Part shown: one piece after another, positions 22,141 to 34,770 of the stretch
Layout: the number at the start of each line of letters is the position of its first letter
Numbering within the stretch: the first letter of the stretch is position 1
DNA from: Capsicum annuum
Taxonomy: Eukaryota > Streptophyta > Magnoliopsida > Solanales > Solanaceae
Assembly (NCBI RefSeq): GCF_002878395.1
Contig: NW_025892707.1
Span: forward strand, 186,498-250,497
Length of the DNA: 64,000 bases
Direction of reading: 5' to 3'
Notes under the pieces: generated by a model
Database searches by the model: none
The model's input: only the letters and a program-made list of their open reading frames with translations
Told to the model about the DNA's origin: nothing
Made by a program: the position numbers and the translations under genes

Positions 22141-23474
22141 GGTTAATTTTTATATTTTTAAAAATTAGAAAATTTTAAAAATATTAATTAATTATGCGAT
22201 TAACTTGATCAAGTTTCTTAATTATGTTTAACCCTTTAAGTTAGTCAATGTCACCAATACCACAATACAAACTTAAAAGACATCTTTCCTTCAATTTTCT
22301 CTTCTAACATTGACTTAATTTCGATCTAATTGAATTATCTCTTGGAGTTGCGGGGTTTTGCTTAAGTACTTTATAAATTGGATCGATTTTATTTAATTTT
22401 AATCCATTTTGGTTCAAATTTTGATTTAAATTTTCTTTAAACATGTTTTTCTTGACAATTGACACTTAATTATTTTCTTTACTTTAAATCATGAATCATG
22501 TTTAGAAGAATAAACTCCTTTTCTTCGAGCTAGTCAAATCAAATTGATTTCTTAATAGACCGGATAATCTCAAGTTAGCAGATATCCCGTGTACCTAAAA
22601 AATCAATTTAGGATATTAATGAGAACCGCTTACTCGGATTTCTAAAAGTTAAAGATTTTGTTAAAATATTCTAATTATTTTATCAAAGGTTTTCTTAATT
22701 TTCCTTTATTAATTAGTGCTAACTTTGTTTTTGATAGAATTTGAAAATTTCTTTAAGTTTTCATATTTAATTAAGTCTTAACTATTTTTTCACAAGACAT
22801 GACTCTAAACTATTTTTTCGTAAGACATGACTATCTTTTTACAAATTACAAGTACATGACAAGTATGAATGTCGAGTCATGCACCCAAAGTTAAACAAGA
22901 AGAAACCAAAAAAGTCAATGATGGAAATAATTCAAAGACTAAATCTGGTAATGCATAAAAAGAAGGGGCTCAGATAGATGGAAACCAAGACACGAAAAGT
23001 AGTCAGCAGACCAATAAAGAAATTGGGAAATTAACTTGATACATTTCCTTAGAAATTTAGCCAGTGGTAGGATTGTGGGAACCCAATTAATGGATTGAAA
23101 TCAAAGGCAAGAAAGTGGCAGAAAAAGGAAATCAAAATATGACAAAAAGGGGATCAAAGAAAAGTACAAGACCAACAACAAGACACAACTATGGGACTAA
23201 CAAAAATAAATTAATTATACTCTCCATCTAATTTTAGAAAAATTAGGAAATTGACTAATTAATTTAAAGAAAAATAGTCTATGAAACAATAAATTTTAGG
23301 TAAGGATTTAGGTTATTCCAAAGAAAAACTGTTAGACACCTTTCAAAATCCACAAAAGTGAGTCTCAGCTGAATTCATTTTTTTTCATTTGAGGAGAAGA
23401 TAAAATAACTTTTTTCACAAGCATAATAAATATAAAATATATACAGATAATGAAGTAAATTATGAACAATGAAA
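22141..23474. other. AT-rich intergenic sequence with no gene
   Basis: No coding frame over 60 codons that looks real. One short direct duplication is visible: 'aactattttttcacaagacatgact' at 22783 and a near copy at about 22811. The rest is low-complexity AT-rich DNA, probably old element remains. Confidence 0.3.
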
Positions 23475-24256
23475 ATTGCTCAATATTTGCCTATCATCAA
23501 ACAAATGAATAAATAATTAAAAAAAAAGTAAAATCCATCTTATATACATAGGAAGAATTGAAAATCGATGAAAATTTCTTCATCAATAAAATATATTAAT
23601 AAAATAATTGAACTTAAAATAAAATTCATCTTTTATAGTGGAGAGGCCTCAAACATCTGACAGAGAAATTATATCATTGGACATGTATTAAATCCATTAA
23701 AATAGGACTAATAGCAAAATAAAAGAGGGAGATTAATAAAATAACATTCTAAGATAGTGAATAGTAGCAAAATCATAAAATTGGTTCAATAGCTAAAAGT
23801 AGCAAAACTGGAACATCCAATTAATCAATTAGAAGGAATAAGAAAGATATTCTAGATCAATTTTAATCCATATTAATTAGAAATTAGTAATCTAAGCAAC
23901 TGAAGCTACTTAATCAAACAAAATTAAAGACAAATTAGAAACAAATATCAAAACAACATTGAACAATAAGTAAAATCAAAATCATCGTGATAATGAAACA
24001 ATATTAAAGTTTACAAAATGTCTAAATCAACAAAATTTATTCAACAGCAATAAAAAATAAAAAACATAATAACATTAAAAACAACAATAGTAGCAAAAAA
24101 AAAACAGAAAAGTCATAGCCAATTCCTAATTTTTATCAAAGAAAATGAACATTCATCAAATTTGTCTTTGGCCAGATCTAATTAAGGTGGTGTTTACCGA
24201 TGTTGTTGGTTGGAGCTATTGGTTTGTTGGAGGTTGTTGGTTGACGTCATTGACTG

Positions 24257-24261
24257 GTAGT
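24257..24261. repeat. Target site duplication GTAGT, left copy
   Basis: Five bases directly before the solo LTR; the partner is 25755-25759. A perfect five-base duplication is the Ty3/gypsy integration footprint. Confidence 0.85.
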
Positions 24262-25754
24262 TGATAACGCTCAATCTACAGCTCTCGTGGGAGTGTAAAG
24301 CGGTCGTTAGCAAATATAGAACCCAACCTGGGTTGGGTATCGATCCCACAGAGAATAGCTTGGCCAACAAGCAAGAGAAATTACTAGACTTTTAGTGCAA
24401 GTCTCGTAGGAAAGGGGGGATTGTAGTATGTAACCAAAACAAGAATGTAAGAACTGAAAATAGCAAAATAAAGAGAGATTGTCACGTGTGTTGTAAACAA
24501 TGAGAATTGAGGCGTTGGGGTTATGTCCACCTTCTGAGGTATACGTCTCTATTGGCTATGAGTGTGTAGAGTCTTGACATGTAATTGCTTATAGAGAATT
24601 GTAGTCGATGGTAAATCCAAGCGTCTCTCGACCTAAACAAGGACTATTTCACTTTAACTCTCTCGAGCTTAAAGCGTGACTAACGGTACGAATTCTCCAA
24701 GAAGTTAGTCCAGGTACGGCACTAGCTTTTTAATAGGAAAGGGTGTCCTACTACCTTGACATTATCTCTTTTCCAGACAAATAACTTTTCTCTCGAACAA
24801 GTCAGATGTTAGACTGGCGTTGGTCTATGCGTCTTCTTTTCTAGACAAATAACCTTTCTCTCGAACAGGTTAGATGTTAGAATGGCGTGTTCTTGTGTTT
24901 GAACCGCAAAGAAAGTAGATTTAAGATGAAGAGAATAATGATATAAGCAATATACTTGTCTTGAACTCACAAACTCATAGCTATAGATAGTAACTCATTC
25001 GGCTTCCATAACCCCAACTAAGAGATTTAGTTACCCATGAATGCGAAGGATATCACGTTTTGCATGGTGGATGGCGTGAATAGTAGGTGTTTGGCGTGTG
25101 GTTTTAGTGATTCCGTAGCAAGTAACGATTCTCTTGTTGTGGAATTTAAGAGTAGAAGAATGAAGAATTGAGAATGGGTTGTAGGAAGATGTCTTAATTG
25201 TAAGGAGATGAATGAATTGTCAGAATGTCTCCTCTCCCCTCCAAAATCTCTAACATGATAGGGTATTTATAATACTCCTATCCTACTCCTACTAAACTAA
25301 TAAAATAAATAACCAAATCCTAATATACTAATGAAATCCTTGACCCAATTGTACTAGGGTAAGGTTACAAAATTATAATCCAAATAGAATGATGAAACAC
25401 ATAACCTAATTGCACTAGGTTAATGTATTATGGCAAAAATCCAGCTTTGTGTCTGTAAGTCCCAAAGTCTTCAGAAATGCTGTTTTAGCCCGGGACAGAT
25501 TTTCCATGCAGCAGATTTAGTCCTTTATGCGTCCAGCTCCTTTCCATCTCGTTTGTGAGCTTTCTTTTGCGTCAAGTAAGCCATAAATTGCTGTATTTTG
25601 CATCATTTATACCTGAAACTTTCCTAATCACATTTGTTAGCTCATTTACAGGAAAAAGGACTAAAAGTGTACGAAATAGATAATTAGTTCTCGAAACTAG
25701 GCTAAAATATGGGCAAAATATATTGATATAGGCGCGTAATTTCGCCTATCATCA
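24262..25754 (-). mobile_element. Solo LTR, 1493 bp, with target duplication GTAGT
   Basis: It has TGATAACGCTC ... CCTATCATCA ends and interrupts the Tat-like LTR. Removing it and one copy of GTAGT restores the sequence seen in the other LTR copy near 38710. It shares the start TGATAACGCTCAA and words such as 'ctctcgacct', 'ctctcgagcttaaag' and 'tttctctcgaacaag' with the LTR at 47120-48971, so it belongs to a related family; orientation is given by that match. No internal element sequence remains, as expected after recombination between two LTRs. Confidence 0.85.
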
Positions 25755-25759
25755 GTAGT
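25755..25759. repeat. Target site duplication GTAGT, right copy
   Basis: Directly after the solo LTR end CATCA; matches 24257-24261. Confidence 0.85.
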
Positions 25760-26609
25760 AATGGTGGAGGCCTAATTCATCCTTGTGGTGGTATTGTTTA
25801 TTGTAATTTAGTCAGAGATCGTTGGTGTTGCAGCAGTGTTGATGATAGTTAGAGTTGAATGGAGTGAGATTTGGACGTAAGGGAGGCTATTGACTAGTTC
25901 ATTGTCGTAAATAATGTAGATTGGAGTTTGTTCGGTAGTGCTACAATTTTGAACTATTTTCTGGATTACAAACCTCTAACTATTTTTTTGTCTGCGCTGT
26001 TGATTGGCTCGGCTAGTTTTTCAACGAGCTTCGAATCTCATCATTAATGGCAGAACCTCAATTAGAAAAAAAATAAAAGTGGTTAAACTGGTGGTGGACA
26101 ATTGGTTGGATTGAATGACAGTTGGTTCATTGGAACAGTGGGTGGGCAGAGACAAGGGAGAGAAAAAGTAAAGGATGGGTGGCGGCGACTTGAAATAAAA
26201 AGGGGAAAGTTTTCTCTTTAGGATTTTTTTATTTGAAAATTTCGACCACCATTAATTGTGTAGAGAGTAGACTAGTTTTATACACATAATAAAATTACTC
26301 AAGAGCAAAACTATGTGCTCAATATCATGATTTTGAAAAAATCATGGGCTAACCAAAATCATTACTATTTGAATTCATCCAAAACTATGGGTATGTTCAT
26401 AAAAAGATCATACAAATATCAGTGATTATTTAAAAACTAATTAACAATAATAAATTTATAAAAATTCTAAATTCTTTTTAAACTAAGTATAATTATCAAT
26501 AACTTGCATTAAATTAAATAAAAATATGTTAAAATTGTTGTGCTCTCAAAAAATAAGGAGCATAAAAGTGCTTATTCTAAAAATGTCGAGCCAAAATTGG
26601 ATGTCAACA

Positions 26610-26630
26610 ACTACCTCTTCTTAATTCGGG
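26610..26630 (-). other. Polypurine tract of the Tat-like element
   Basis: The minus strand reads GAATTAAGAAGAGGTAGT directly before the LTR start TGTTGACATCC. It sets the orientation of the element as leftward. Confidence 0.5.
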
Positions 26631-26879
26631 GATGATGAAAGAATCTTTGAACAAAGAAGTTGATATGTATCCAATTTTGACTAGAGGAATAACAAAAAAA
26701 TGAAATGTGCAAAGAACAATGTCAAACATTAATAGAACTTAGATAATACATTTTATTAGTTAGAAGGGGTGGTTTGTCTTTGGATAAAAAGCGAAGAATT
26801 ATTCGAAGATAAAATATTCTCATACCCTTGACATTACTTCTTAAATTGTCTCAGTGTCCAGCCTAAAAGATGCTAAGAT

Positions 26880-27950
26880 GCAAGGTTGCATACTTGTTTG
26901 AATGAGGTAGTGGGTCAACTTGTCTCATTGAAGGATGGATAACTAAACTTGAATTTGATATGTCATTTGAATGGGTGACAACCAATATGTCTCGTTGAAA
27001 GGCGGATGAACCATATTGAACTTAGTATGCCATTTGAACAGGAGTCCATCTTGTCTCATTTAAAGATGGATGGACCATTTTGAACTCAAAATATAATTTG
27101 AATTGGTGACAACTAATATGTTTCATTGAAAAATGAACGATCCATTTTGAACTCAATGTGTCATTATAACGAGTGACAATTAAACTTGTCTTATTGAAAG
27201 GACGACAACCTATTTTAAACTTATCATGCAACTGAATGGGGCGACTTCTCAACTTGTCTTGTTGAAAGATGGATGACACATATTAAACTTATCATGCTAC
27301 TTTGAACAGGGTGACTTCCTAATGGGTCTCGTTGAGAGGAGGATAACCCATTTTGAACTTATCATCTCACTTTGAATGGGGTGACTTTTCAGCATGTCTC
27401 ATTGAAATTCAGATAACCTATTTTAAATTAGATACCATTTGAACAGGTGACAACTTAACTTGTCTCATTGAAAGTTGGATGACCCATTTTGAACTTTGTA
27501 TGTCATTGGAACGAGTGGCAATCCAACTTATCTAATTGAAAGGCAAATGACCCATTTTAAACATGATGGTGTCCTTAAATGGATGATAACCAAACTTGTC
27601 TCATTGGAAAGCGGACAATCCATTTTGAACTTGATATGTCATTTGAATGGGTGATGACCCAAATTATCTCATTAAATGTCAGATGACTAACTTAAATATA
27701 ATATGCCACTTTGAATGGGGTGGTGAACCAAATGTTTTATTTAAAGGAGGACAACCTATTTTGAACTTAATGTGTGATTTGAACTGGTGACAAGCCAGCT
27801 TGTCTCATTAAAAGGCGGATGACCCAATTTGAACATAATAGGCCACTCTAAATAGGGTGACTGCCCAACATTTCTCGTTAAAAGGCGGACAACCTAACAT
27901 GTCACTTCAAGCAGGGTGACTTTCCAATGTGTATCATAAGTACCTTCACT
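26880..27950. repeat. Minisatellite, ~70-75 bp unit, about 13 copies
   Basis: The unit runs 'cattttgaact(t)(a/g)atatgtcatttgaatgggtgacaacc(c)aa(c/t)(t/a)tgtctcattgaaaggcggatgac'. Anchor words 'gtctcatt(g/t)aaa' recur near 26920, 26985, 27050, 27120, 27190, 27255, 27325, 27400, 27465, 27600, 27800. Copies vary by substitution and small indels. It sits in the 3' untranslated region of the Tat-like element, about 270 bases from the polypurine tract. Confidence 0.85.
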
Positions 27951-28099
27951 AAACTTACTTTCCAATGTTTATCATAAACACTTTCTTAAACTTATGAGTA
28001 GTAAAGAAAATATAAGGAAATTTAAGAACTCTCCATACCTTATGCAACATGTCACTTTGAACGGGGTGACTTTCCACTATGTCTTATAAACACTTTCAC

Positions 28100-28370
28100 T
28101 AAACTTATTAGTATAAAATATAATATGTCACAATGATGAAGGTGATGATCCAACGTAAAATATCACAAATAGGAGGTGAAGATCCAATAAAACAGGTAAC
28201 AAATATAGGAGTGATGATCCAACATGTCACAAATTAGAGGTGATGATTAGAACTTATCACAAATATAGGAGTAATGATTAAAACATGTCACAAATATACG
28301 ATTGATGATCCAACATGTCATAAATAAGAGGCGACAATCAAACAAAATATGATATGTCACTTTTATAAAA
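28100..28370. repeat. Second minisatellite, ~30 bp unit
   Basis: Repeats of 'caaatataggagtgatgatccaacatgtca' and variants, about eight copies, directly beyond a transition zone (27950-28100) where 'tgactttccaatgtgtatcata' repeats two or three times. Different unit from the first array, but the 'gtgatgatccaac' word may derive from its 'gtgacaacc'. Confidence 0.75.
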
Positions 28371-29061
28371 AGACAACATGAATTAAATAAATGAACCCTA
28401 TTAATGAAAGGACCAACAAGTCATTTTGACAGATATTCAAAGATGGGTGCTTTCCTAAATTTTATTTTTAATAGAAAAGCTAATCAAGTCTTGATTTTAG
28501 TTGGTACCAAAAATTAGCATAGCATAAAATTTCTCTCTTTCATCTCTTCTAATTGTGATCAACTTGAGATAATTCTTATAGCTTCAAGTGGTACCTCAAA
28601 CAAGCCTATGTGTTGATAAGATTTGTTCAACTTGATTCAAACAAATAATTTGAACTAGACCTATCCTCGGGTTTCAATTTTCTCACCACAAAGGAAGTCC
28701 TTATTCGCACATGCTCAATATTTTTTTTAATTTGAGGATATTTTGGATAATTCACTCACACTCAGAAGAATGTTCAAAGCATGCAACTATGATACCATAG
28801 GCTTGACCCTCATGTAAGTCTCCACTAATATGGGAACATCCGGAATGGGATCATGTAGGGCTTGACATCAGCTTGTAATATAGGTTTAGGGAATGGTAGG
28901 ACATCCATTTGGGATGAAGGTGACTTAATCCCTTCATGAGCATCGAACTAAAATTTAGATTTTACAATTATTGTGTCTTGACACTTGATCGTCTTTGCTT
29001 TCCCTTTATTTATTTTGAATTTTTTTAAGTTTTTACATACTAGAGAATTCTGAAGCTTTCT
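28371..29061 (-). other. 3' untranslated sequence of the Tat-like element
   Basis: No frame. Bases 28780-28910 ('accataggcttgaccctcatgtaagtc ... gtagggcttgacatcagcttgtaatataggttta') match the stretch at 49365-49460 in the TR-GAG-type element ('accataggcttgcccttagtgtaatg ... ttgtaatgtaggttatggga'), a block that recurs near the 3' ends of Tat/Athila-like elements. This ties the two elements to one broad lineage. Confidence 0.5.
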
Positions 29062-30300
29062 TGAAACGCCCAAGGCTTTGGCCCTTGAAATTTTCTTGAG
29101 CCTTGAGCTTACTATTTTGTTGACGACTCACCATACAAGTTGTATAGTGTGCTTACGGGTCTAGGGACCCTAGTCATGAGTTGATCAGTATACTATGGGC
29201 CAAGTTCTGTCCGGGTTATGAGAGACTCCTAATAAATTGTATGATCATGTAATGATTAGTTAGGGTCCAGTCATATGTTGTCCAGTGTCCAAGCCCTTGA
29301 TGTTCTGTATTGGTCACAACTAGATCATACGAGTCATATGGTCTAGTGACGAGTAGGACTAGGGAGTCATAAGTTAGATAGTATGTGGTGTCTAATTCTC
29401 TATCTTAGTGATGACTCAATGGTAAGAGTCGTATGATGTGTTGACGACTCAATGGCTTGACTTGTATCCACCTGTAAAATTTTTACAACTTTTAAGCTGA
29501 GGGTATTTTGGATATTTCCCACCCTAATCCCTTAGTACCCACGTCTTATAACACTTTTTTCTATTCAATATATACTTTAGAAGACCAAATTTTCTCTAAA
29601 CACTCTCTAAATCTTCTAAAGAAAGATTGAGCTAGGGCTTCCTTAAAGTGGTCATCAAAGGGCTTAAAGATCAAAATCTATCTATGAATCTTCATAACTC
29701 AGGCATGTGACTCTTCCTTCATTGTTAGTTCACAAAAATCATATGATTAAAACATTGTTCATGAGTCACAAATGGTGGTTTTGAAAACCATGGTTGAGGG
29801 TTTGGTTGCAAATTGTTGAACATTGATTCCTCATAATTTAAATTGTGTTTATGCAAATTTTAATAAAGGTTTTGGACATATGGGTTCTTAGGAATTGTGA
29901 TTTGGACTAAGTGGTCATGGTTAACCCTAACTTGATGGTTTTTGGCTTGAATAATGGTTTAATAATGGTATGCCTTCAACCTGTTTATGAAATTTCCAAT
30001 GAGAATGATCTTGTCACATGTTGAATTGTGTTTTAAACTAAGGCATTGATCTAATAATGTAAATGGTTTTATAAAAGCCTTGTTGGACATAAATTGGTTT
30101 GAATTACTAAATGGTTTTGAGTCCCTAAATTTTGAATTGAATTGATGTCTTTGTTTAGACAATGGGTTCGAGTCCCAAATTGATTATTAATGGTTATGGC
30201 ATGTTGTATGCTTGCAAGTGGGGTTGGTATGATGATACCAACGGGATGCCTTTGGTAAGTAATTAGATTAATGGTTGTGTATGTGAAATGAATGTTTTAA
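29062..30300 (+). mobile_element. 5' LTR of plus-strand Tekay element (truncated)
   Basis: It starts TGAAACGCCCAAGG. Its first ~290 bases match the start of the LTR at 34963 ('ggctttggcccttgaaat', 'gagccttgagcttactatttt', 'gactcaccatac'). After that the two differ, and the later part (30170-30270) looks more like the reverse complement of the solo LTR at 42055-44128. It runs straight into Gag at about 30300 with no primer binding site, so its U5 end is missing. Confidence 0.65.
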
Positions 30301-31190
30301 TTGAAGCGGGATGTGTTATTGGGCCATGAGAATGCTAAGTTATGTTGCTCCATTAACCTATTGACACAGTTGGTGACATCTCAGTCACAACAGTCAGGTT
30401 CTGCTGGTGTTGCTATGGGTTCATCTGAGGCCACTAAAGTTTTCCAATTTATGAGGTTGCATCCTCTAATATTTACTAGTACCAAGGTTGAGGAGGATCC
30501 TTAAAGTTTTATTGATGGGATGGAGAAGATATTTCGGGTTATGTATGCTTTAGAGGTTGAAGGTGTAGAGTTATCTACCTACCAATTAAAGGATGTGACG
30601 TACTAGTGGTATGAAGAGTGGGAATATTTGAGAGGCAAAGATGCTAGTTCTGCCCTATGGGATGATTTTTCTAGTGTATTTTTTGATTGCTTCTTTTCTC
30701 GGGAGTTGAATAAGGCAAAACAGAGGAATTTATTAACTTGAAGCAAGGAAGAATGCAAGTCAAAGAGTTTGCTTTGAAATTCCATTAGTTGTCTTGGTAT
30801 GCTCCTGAATTGGAATCTAATATGAGGGCCCAAATAAGAAAGTTAAGTTGATTCTTGAGAGTAAGGCTTCCTTGTTGAACAAAGACATAGACATCTCTTG
30901 ATTGGTCATCTATATGCAATAGGTTGAAGATGAGAAAAAAAAGTAGGATGAGATTGGTGAAAGCCAGAGTAAGAAATATTGGTATTCAAAATAGGGTGGA
31001 GGCCAACAACAAAGTGGAAAGTGGTCTAAGAAAAAGAGTTGGGGGAGTCCTAACTCCTATTTGACTGCTAGTGCTCCCTACCCAAATCCTTTTGGTGATC
31101 GAAATTTTTAGGGTAGTGATGTTTATAGGGCACAGGGTGTCTAATCTTAAGCCAGTGGGGCCCAGTCAGCACCATCCTACCTTTCCTACA
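30301..31190 (+). pseudogene. Gag of plus-strand Tekay element
   Basis: The frame reads SQSQQSGSAGVAMGSSEATK, FMRLHPLIFTSTKVEEDP, stop, SFIDGMEKIFRVMYALEVEG, YQLKDVTY, stop, WYEEWEYLRGKDASSALWDD, the capsid core of Tekay Gag. A basic, Gln/Gly-rich part follows (30960-31080). The zinc knuckle near 31224-31258 can be read as C-F-M-stop-G-Q-I-G-H, so the second Cys codon has become TGA. Stops replacing Gln, Trp or Arg codons are frequent. It begins abruptly at the LTR junction. Confidence 0.75.
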
Positions 31191-31429
31191 AATTCTGTGG
31201 TCAATGCGAGAAGTAGATGAATTGATGTTTTATGTGAGGTCAGATTGGACATATGTAACAAACAGTCCCTCTAGAGTTGTTTTTAAGGTAAACAAGTTTC
31301 TTGTTGCCTCTTCTTCAGCTCTTGCACCAAAGGGTTCCACTTCTTGCTCTGGCACTAATCGAAATCATCTTTATGCTCTCACTACTCATCAGGAGTCTGA
31401 AGTGTCTTCGGATATTGTTATTGATATGT

Positions 31430-32760
31430 TGAAAATCTTTTCTCATGATGTGTAGTATTTACTTGATCTGGGGTCCACTCTCTCTTATGTGACCCCATTT
31501 GTGGCTGTGTATTTTGGCTTCGGTCCTTAGAGTCTATTAGACCTTTTTTCTATTTCTACCTCGGTGGGAGACTCTGTGGTTGTCAGAAGAGTCTATAAAT
31601 GTTGTATGGTGTTTTTTGGTATTAAAGAAACTCTGGTAGACTTGATAGAGTTAGATATGGTTGACTTTGATGTTATTTTGTAGATGGATTAGTTGTACTC
31701 ATGCTATGCTTTATTAGATTATCAGACCCGTAAGGTCATGTTTAAGTTCCCTAATGAGCTAATTTTTGTATGGGAGGGAAATTCTCTAGTTCCTAAAAGA
31801 AGTTTCATATCATATCTTAGAGCCTAAAAGTTAATTTTCAAAGGTTGTATCTATCATCTGGTCCAGGTTAAAGATTCAAACTTGGAGGATCTTTCCTTAC
31901 ATTTTGTTCTTGTGGTAATGAGTTTCTAGAAGTCTTCCCTGATGGCCTACCTGGTGCCTCTCCCGATAGGGAGAATTATTTTGGTATTGATCTTGTTTTG
32001 GAAATTCATCCTATTTCTATTCCCCTATATAAAATGACTTTAGTCGAGTTAAAAAAACACAAAGAGCAATTGAGAGACCTCTTAGACAAGGGTTTCATCT
32101 ATCCTAGTGTGTCCTCATGGGGTGTACCAGTATTGTTCGTGTGTAAAAAGGATGAATCCTTTCGGATGTGTATTTATTACCAGTAATTGAATAGGGTGAC
32201 AGTAAAGAATAAATATACCCTTCCGAGAATCGATGATCTCTTTGATGAGCTTCGGGGTGCCAAATTTTTATCGAAGATTGATCTTTTATCTAGGTATCAT
32301 CGGTTACAGATTAGGAAGGTCGATATCCCTAAGATAGCTTTTCATACCCGGTATGGGTATTTTGAGTTCTTGATCATGTGTTTTAGGTTGACCAATACCC
32401 CTGCGGCATTCATGGACTTGATGAATAGGGTTTTTCATCAGTTCCTAGATTTATTTGTGATTGTCTTCGTTGATGATATTTTTTGTGTACTCTAAGAATA
32501 AGGAGGATCATGCCTACCACCTCTGGCTTATGTTGTAGAGCTTGAAAGATCATCAGTTGTATGCTAAGTTCTCTAAATGTGAATTCTGGTTGAATATCGT
32601 AACTTATCTAAGTCATATTATATCTAGTAAGGGGATTATAGTGGATCCTTAGAAAGTTGTTATGGTTAAGAAGTGGTTTATATGCACGAATTTATTCGAT
32701 ATTTAGAGTTTCTTGGGTTTAGTTGGTTATTATAGGAGGTTCGTGGAGAGTTTTTCTTCT
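31430..32760 (+). pseudogene. Protease and reverse transcriptase of plus-strand Tekay Pol
   Basis: The protease region (31450-31800) includes 'LDLGSTLSYVTP'-like sequence near 31455 and VDFDVIL-stop-MD at 31660. Reverse transcriptase starts near 31980 (PISIPLYKMTLVELKKHKEQ), continues [55 protein letters not shown] (motif A with its Asp), [12 protein letters not shown] and FVIVFVDDI (motif C at 32467-32481). An extra T after VDDI shifts the frame at about 32480. Stops at 32185 and 32495 break the two main frames. Catalytic aspartates remain, but the protein cannot be made whole. Confidence 0.85.
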
Positions 32761-32779
32761 ATTGCTGCTCCACTGACCA

Positions 32780-33240
32780 AATTGAGTCAGAATAAGGTAA
32801 AGTTCTTGTGATCTAGGGTATCTTTAAGAAGCTAAAAGATAAGTTGATTTCAGCTCCAATCTTAACTCTACCTGAGGGTACCAAGGGTTTTTTTCATCTA
32901 TTATGATGTGTCCCGAGTTGGTTTAGGTTGTGTGTTGATGTAGCATGGTAAGGTGGTTGCTTATGCCTCTAGACAGTTAAAGGTTTATGAGAAGAACTAT
33001 CCAACTCATGACTTGGAATTATTAGCTATGGTACTCACACTAAATATTTAGTGTCACTATCTGTATGGGGTCCTTGTTTATATCTTTTCTGATCATAAGA
33101 GCCTGCAGTATGTGTTTACTTAGAAAGATCTTAATCTTAGGCAAAGGAGGTGGCTTGAGTTACTGAAGGACTATGATATGAGTCCTCACTAACACCCAGT
33201 TAAAGATAACGTGGTTATTGATGCTCTTAGCAGGTTGTCC
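32780..33240 (+). pseudogene. RNase H of plus-strand Tekay Pol
   Basis: Readable blocks: YDVSRVGLGCVLM (32905), [25 protein letters not shown] (32950), FSDHKSLQYVFT (33085), RQRRWLELLKDYD (33140) and VVIDALSRLS (33210). These match the RNase H domain that removes the RNA strand during reverse transcription. At least two stops are in frame. Confidence 0.8.
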
Positions 33241-34770
33241 ATAGGGATCTTATCACGTGTGGATAAGGATAAGTGGGAATTAGTGAAGGACATTCACTTT
33301 TTGGATAACCTTGGAGTTCATCTCTTGGACTCTGAGGAGGGTGTTGATTTTGTGAAACAGGTGATGCAATCATCTCTTGGTGCTAAAATTAAGGTGAAGT
33401 AGGTATTAGATCCCCTCTATATGAAGATCAAGGATGATGTGGGTAAGTAGAAGGTGATGGCCTTTGAGATCGGTGGTAATGGTATCTTAAGGTACCAAGA
33501 GAGATTATATGTTCCCGATATTGATAGATTATGAGGGAGGATTTTTGTCAAGGCCCATGAATCACGATATACGGTTCATCCCGGTTCAACAAAGATATAT
33601 CATGATCTTAAGAATATGTATTGGTGGACTAGCATGTAATGGGATATTTCCAACTTTGTGGCTAAGTGTATGGTGTGTCAGCAAGTGAAGGTGGAGCACA
33701 TGAGGCCCAGTAGGCTACTCTAAGAAATTAAATTGCCAGTGTGGAAGTGGGAGCTAATTAATATGGATTTTGTTACCGGCCTTCTACAGTCATGGAATTA
33801 GTGTGACTCCATTTAGGTCATCGTCGATAGGATGACTAATTCCGTCCACTTCTTTCTAGTGAGGACTACTTATTCTGCCAAGGATTATGTGAAGTTGTTC
33901 CCTCAGGAAGTTGTAAAGTTGCATGGTGTGCCTGTCTCAATTATTTTGGATCGTGGTACTCAGTTCTTGTTGCATTTCTGGCATTTTTTTCAGCATGGTT
34001 TGGGGACTAAAGTGAGCCTTAGTACAAATTTTCACCCACAGTTGGATGGGCAACCTGAAAGGACTATTTTGATTTTGGAAGATAAGCTTCAAGATTGCGT
34101 GATTATCTATGGTGGTAGTTGGGTTGATCATTTACCTCTAATAGAGTTTGTGTATAATAACAGCTACTACTCTAGAATTGGGATGGCTCTGTTTGAGTCC
34201 TTGTATAGTATAAGGTGTAGGTCTCCTATTGGGTGGCTCGAGGTTGGTGAGGCGAAGATGTTTGGCTCGGATTTGGTTCACCATCCCATGGATAAGGTGA
34301 AGGTGATTCAGGATAGGCTTAAAGTTGCCCAAGTCGCCAAAATTCCTACATGGTTCTGAGGTGTAGGAAGTTAAAGTTTGAGGTTTGTGATAGGGTATTC
34401 TTGAAGGTATCTCCCATGAAGGGAGTGATGCGGTTTAGGAATAAAGCGAAGCTCAGTTCTCCGTATGTCATCCCATACTTGGTTTTAAGAAGGGTTGGCA
34501 ATGTTGTGTATGAGTTGGAGTTGCCTTCTAGTTTGAGCTCTATTCACCCAGTGTTCCATATTTTGATATGGAGATAGTGCACAGGCGATCCTTCGATGGT
34601 TGTTGCTTTGGAGGAGGTGGGTACTTCAGACTCCCTATCTTATGAGTAGGTCTCAGTGAGGATTTTGGATTGGCTTTGATAAAGGTTTTAGGGAGAAACC
34701 AAAAGTTCAAGGAAGCTACTTAGAAAGCCGAGAAGGACATGAAGTCCAAGTATTCGTCCTTATTCCCGAT
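33241..34770 (+). pseudogene. Integrase of plus-strand Tekay Pol
   Basis: The zinc-binding part reads HESRYTVHPGS then CMVCQQVKVEHM (33550-33700). The catalytic core keeps its three acidic residues: VIVDRMTNSVHF (33820), IILDRGTQF (33940) and HPQLDGQPERTI (34030-34065). The longest frame is 33832-34359, 175 codons. The C-terminal part continues in another frame (34350-34577: FLKVSPMKGVMRF, YELELPSSLSSIHPVFH), so there is a shift near 34360. Its chromodomain-like tail (34600-34700) is badly eroded. Integrase would insert the cDNA; this copy is broken but its core is long. Confidence 0.85.

Larger units (their letters stand above)
23475..26609 (-). mobile_element. 3' LTR copy of the Tat-like element (interrupted)
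   Basis: After removal of the 24262-25754 insertion it aligns with 36814-39675: 'aaaatcgatgaaaatttcttcatc' (23560), 'ttcatcttttatagtg', 'ccaattcctaatttttatcaaag' (24120), 'ggtggtgtttaccgatgttg' (24187), and 'caccattaattgtg' near 26250. It ends at 'gtcaaca' (26609). Short frames in it appear to be chance. Confidence 0.65.

Noticed and set aside
30150..30190. A tRNA B-box-like word (gggttcgagtccc)
   Set aside because: No A box, acceptor stem or anticodon arm can be placed around it; it lies in an LTR and a similar region of another LTR lacks it.
33937..34332. Two minus-strand frames across the integrase
   Set aside because: Antisense of the well-supported plus-strand integrase.
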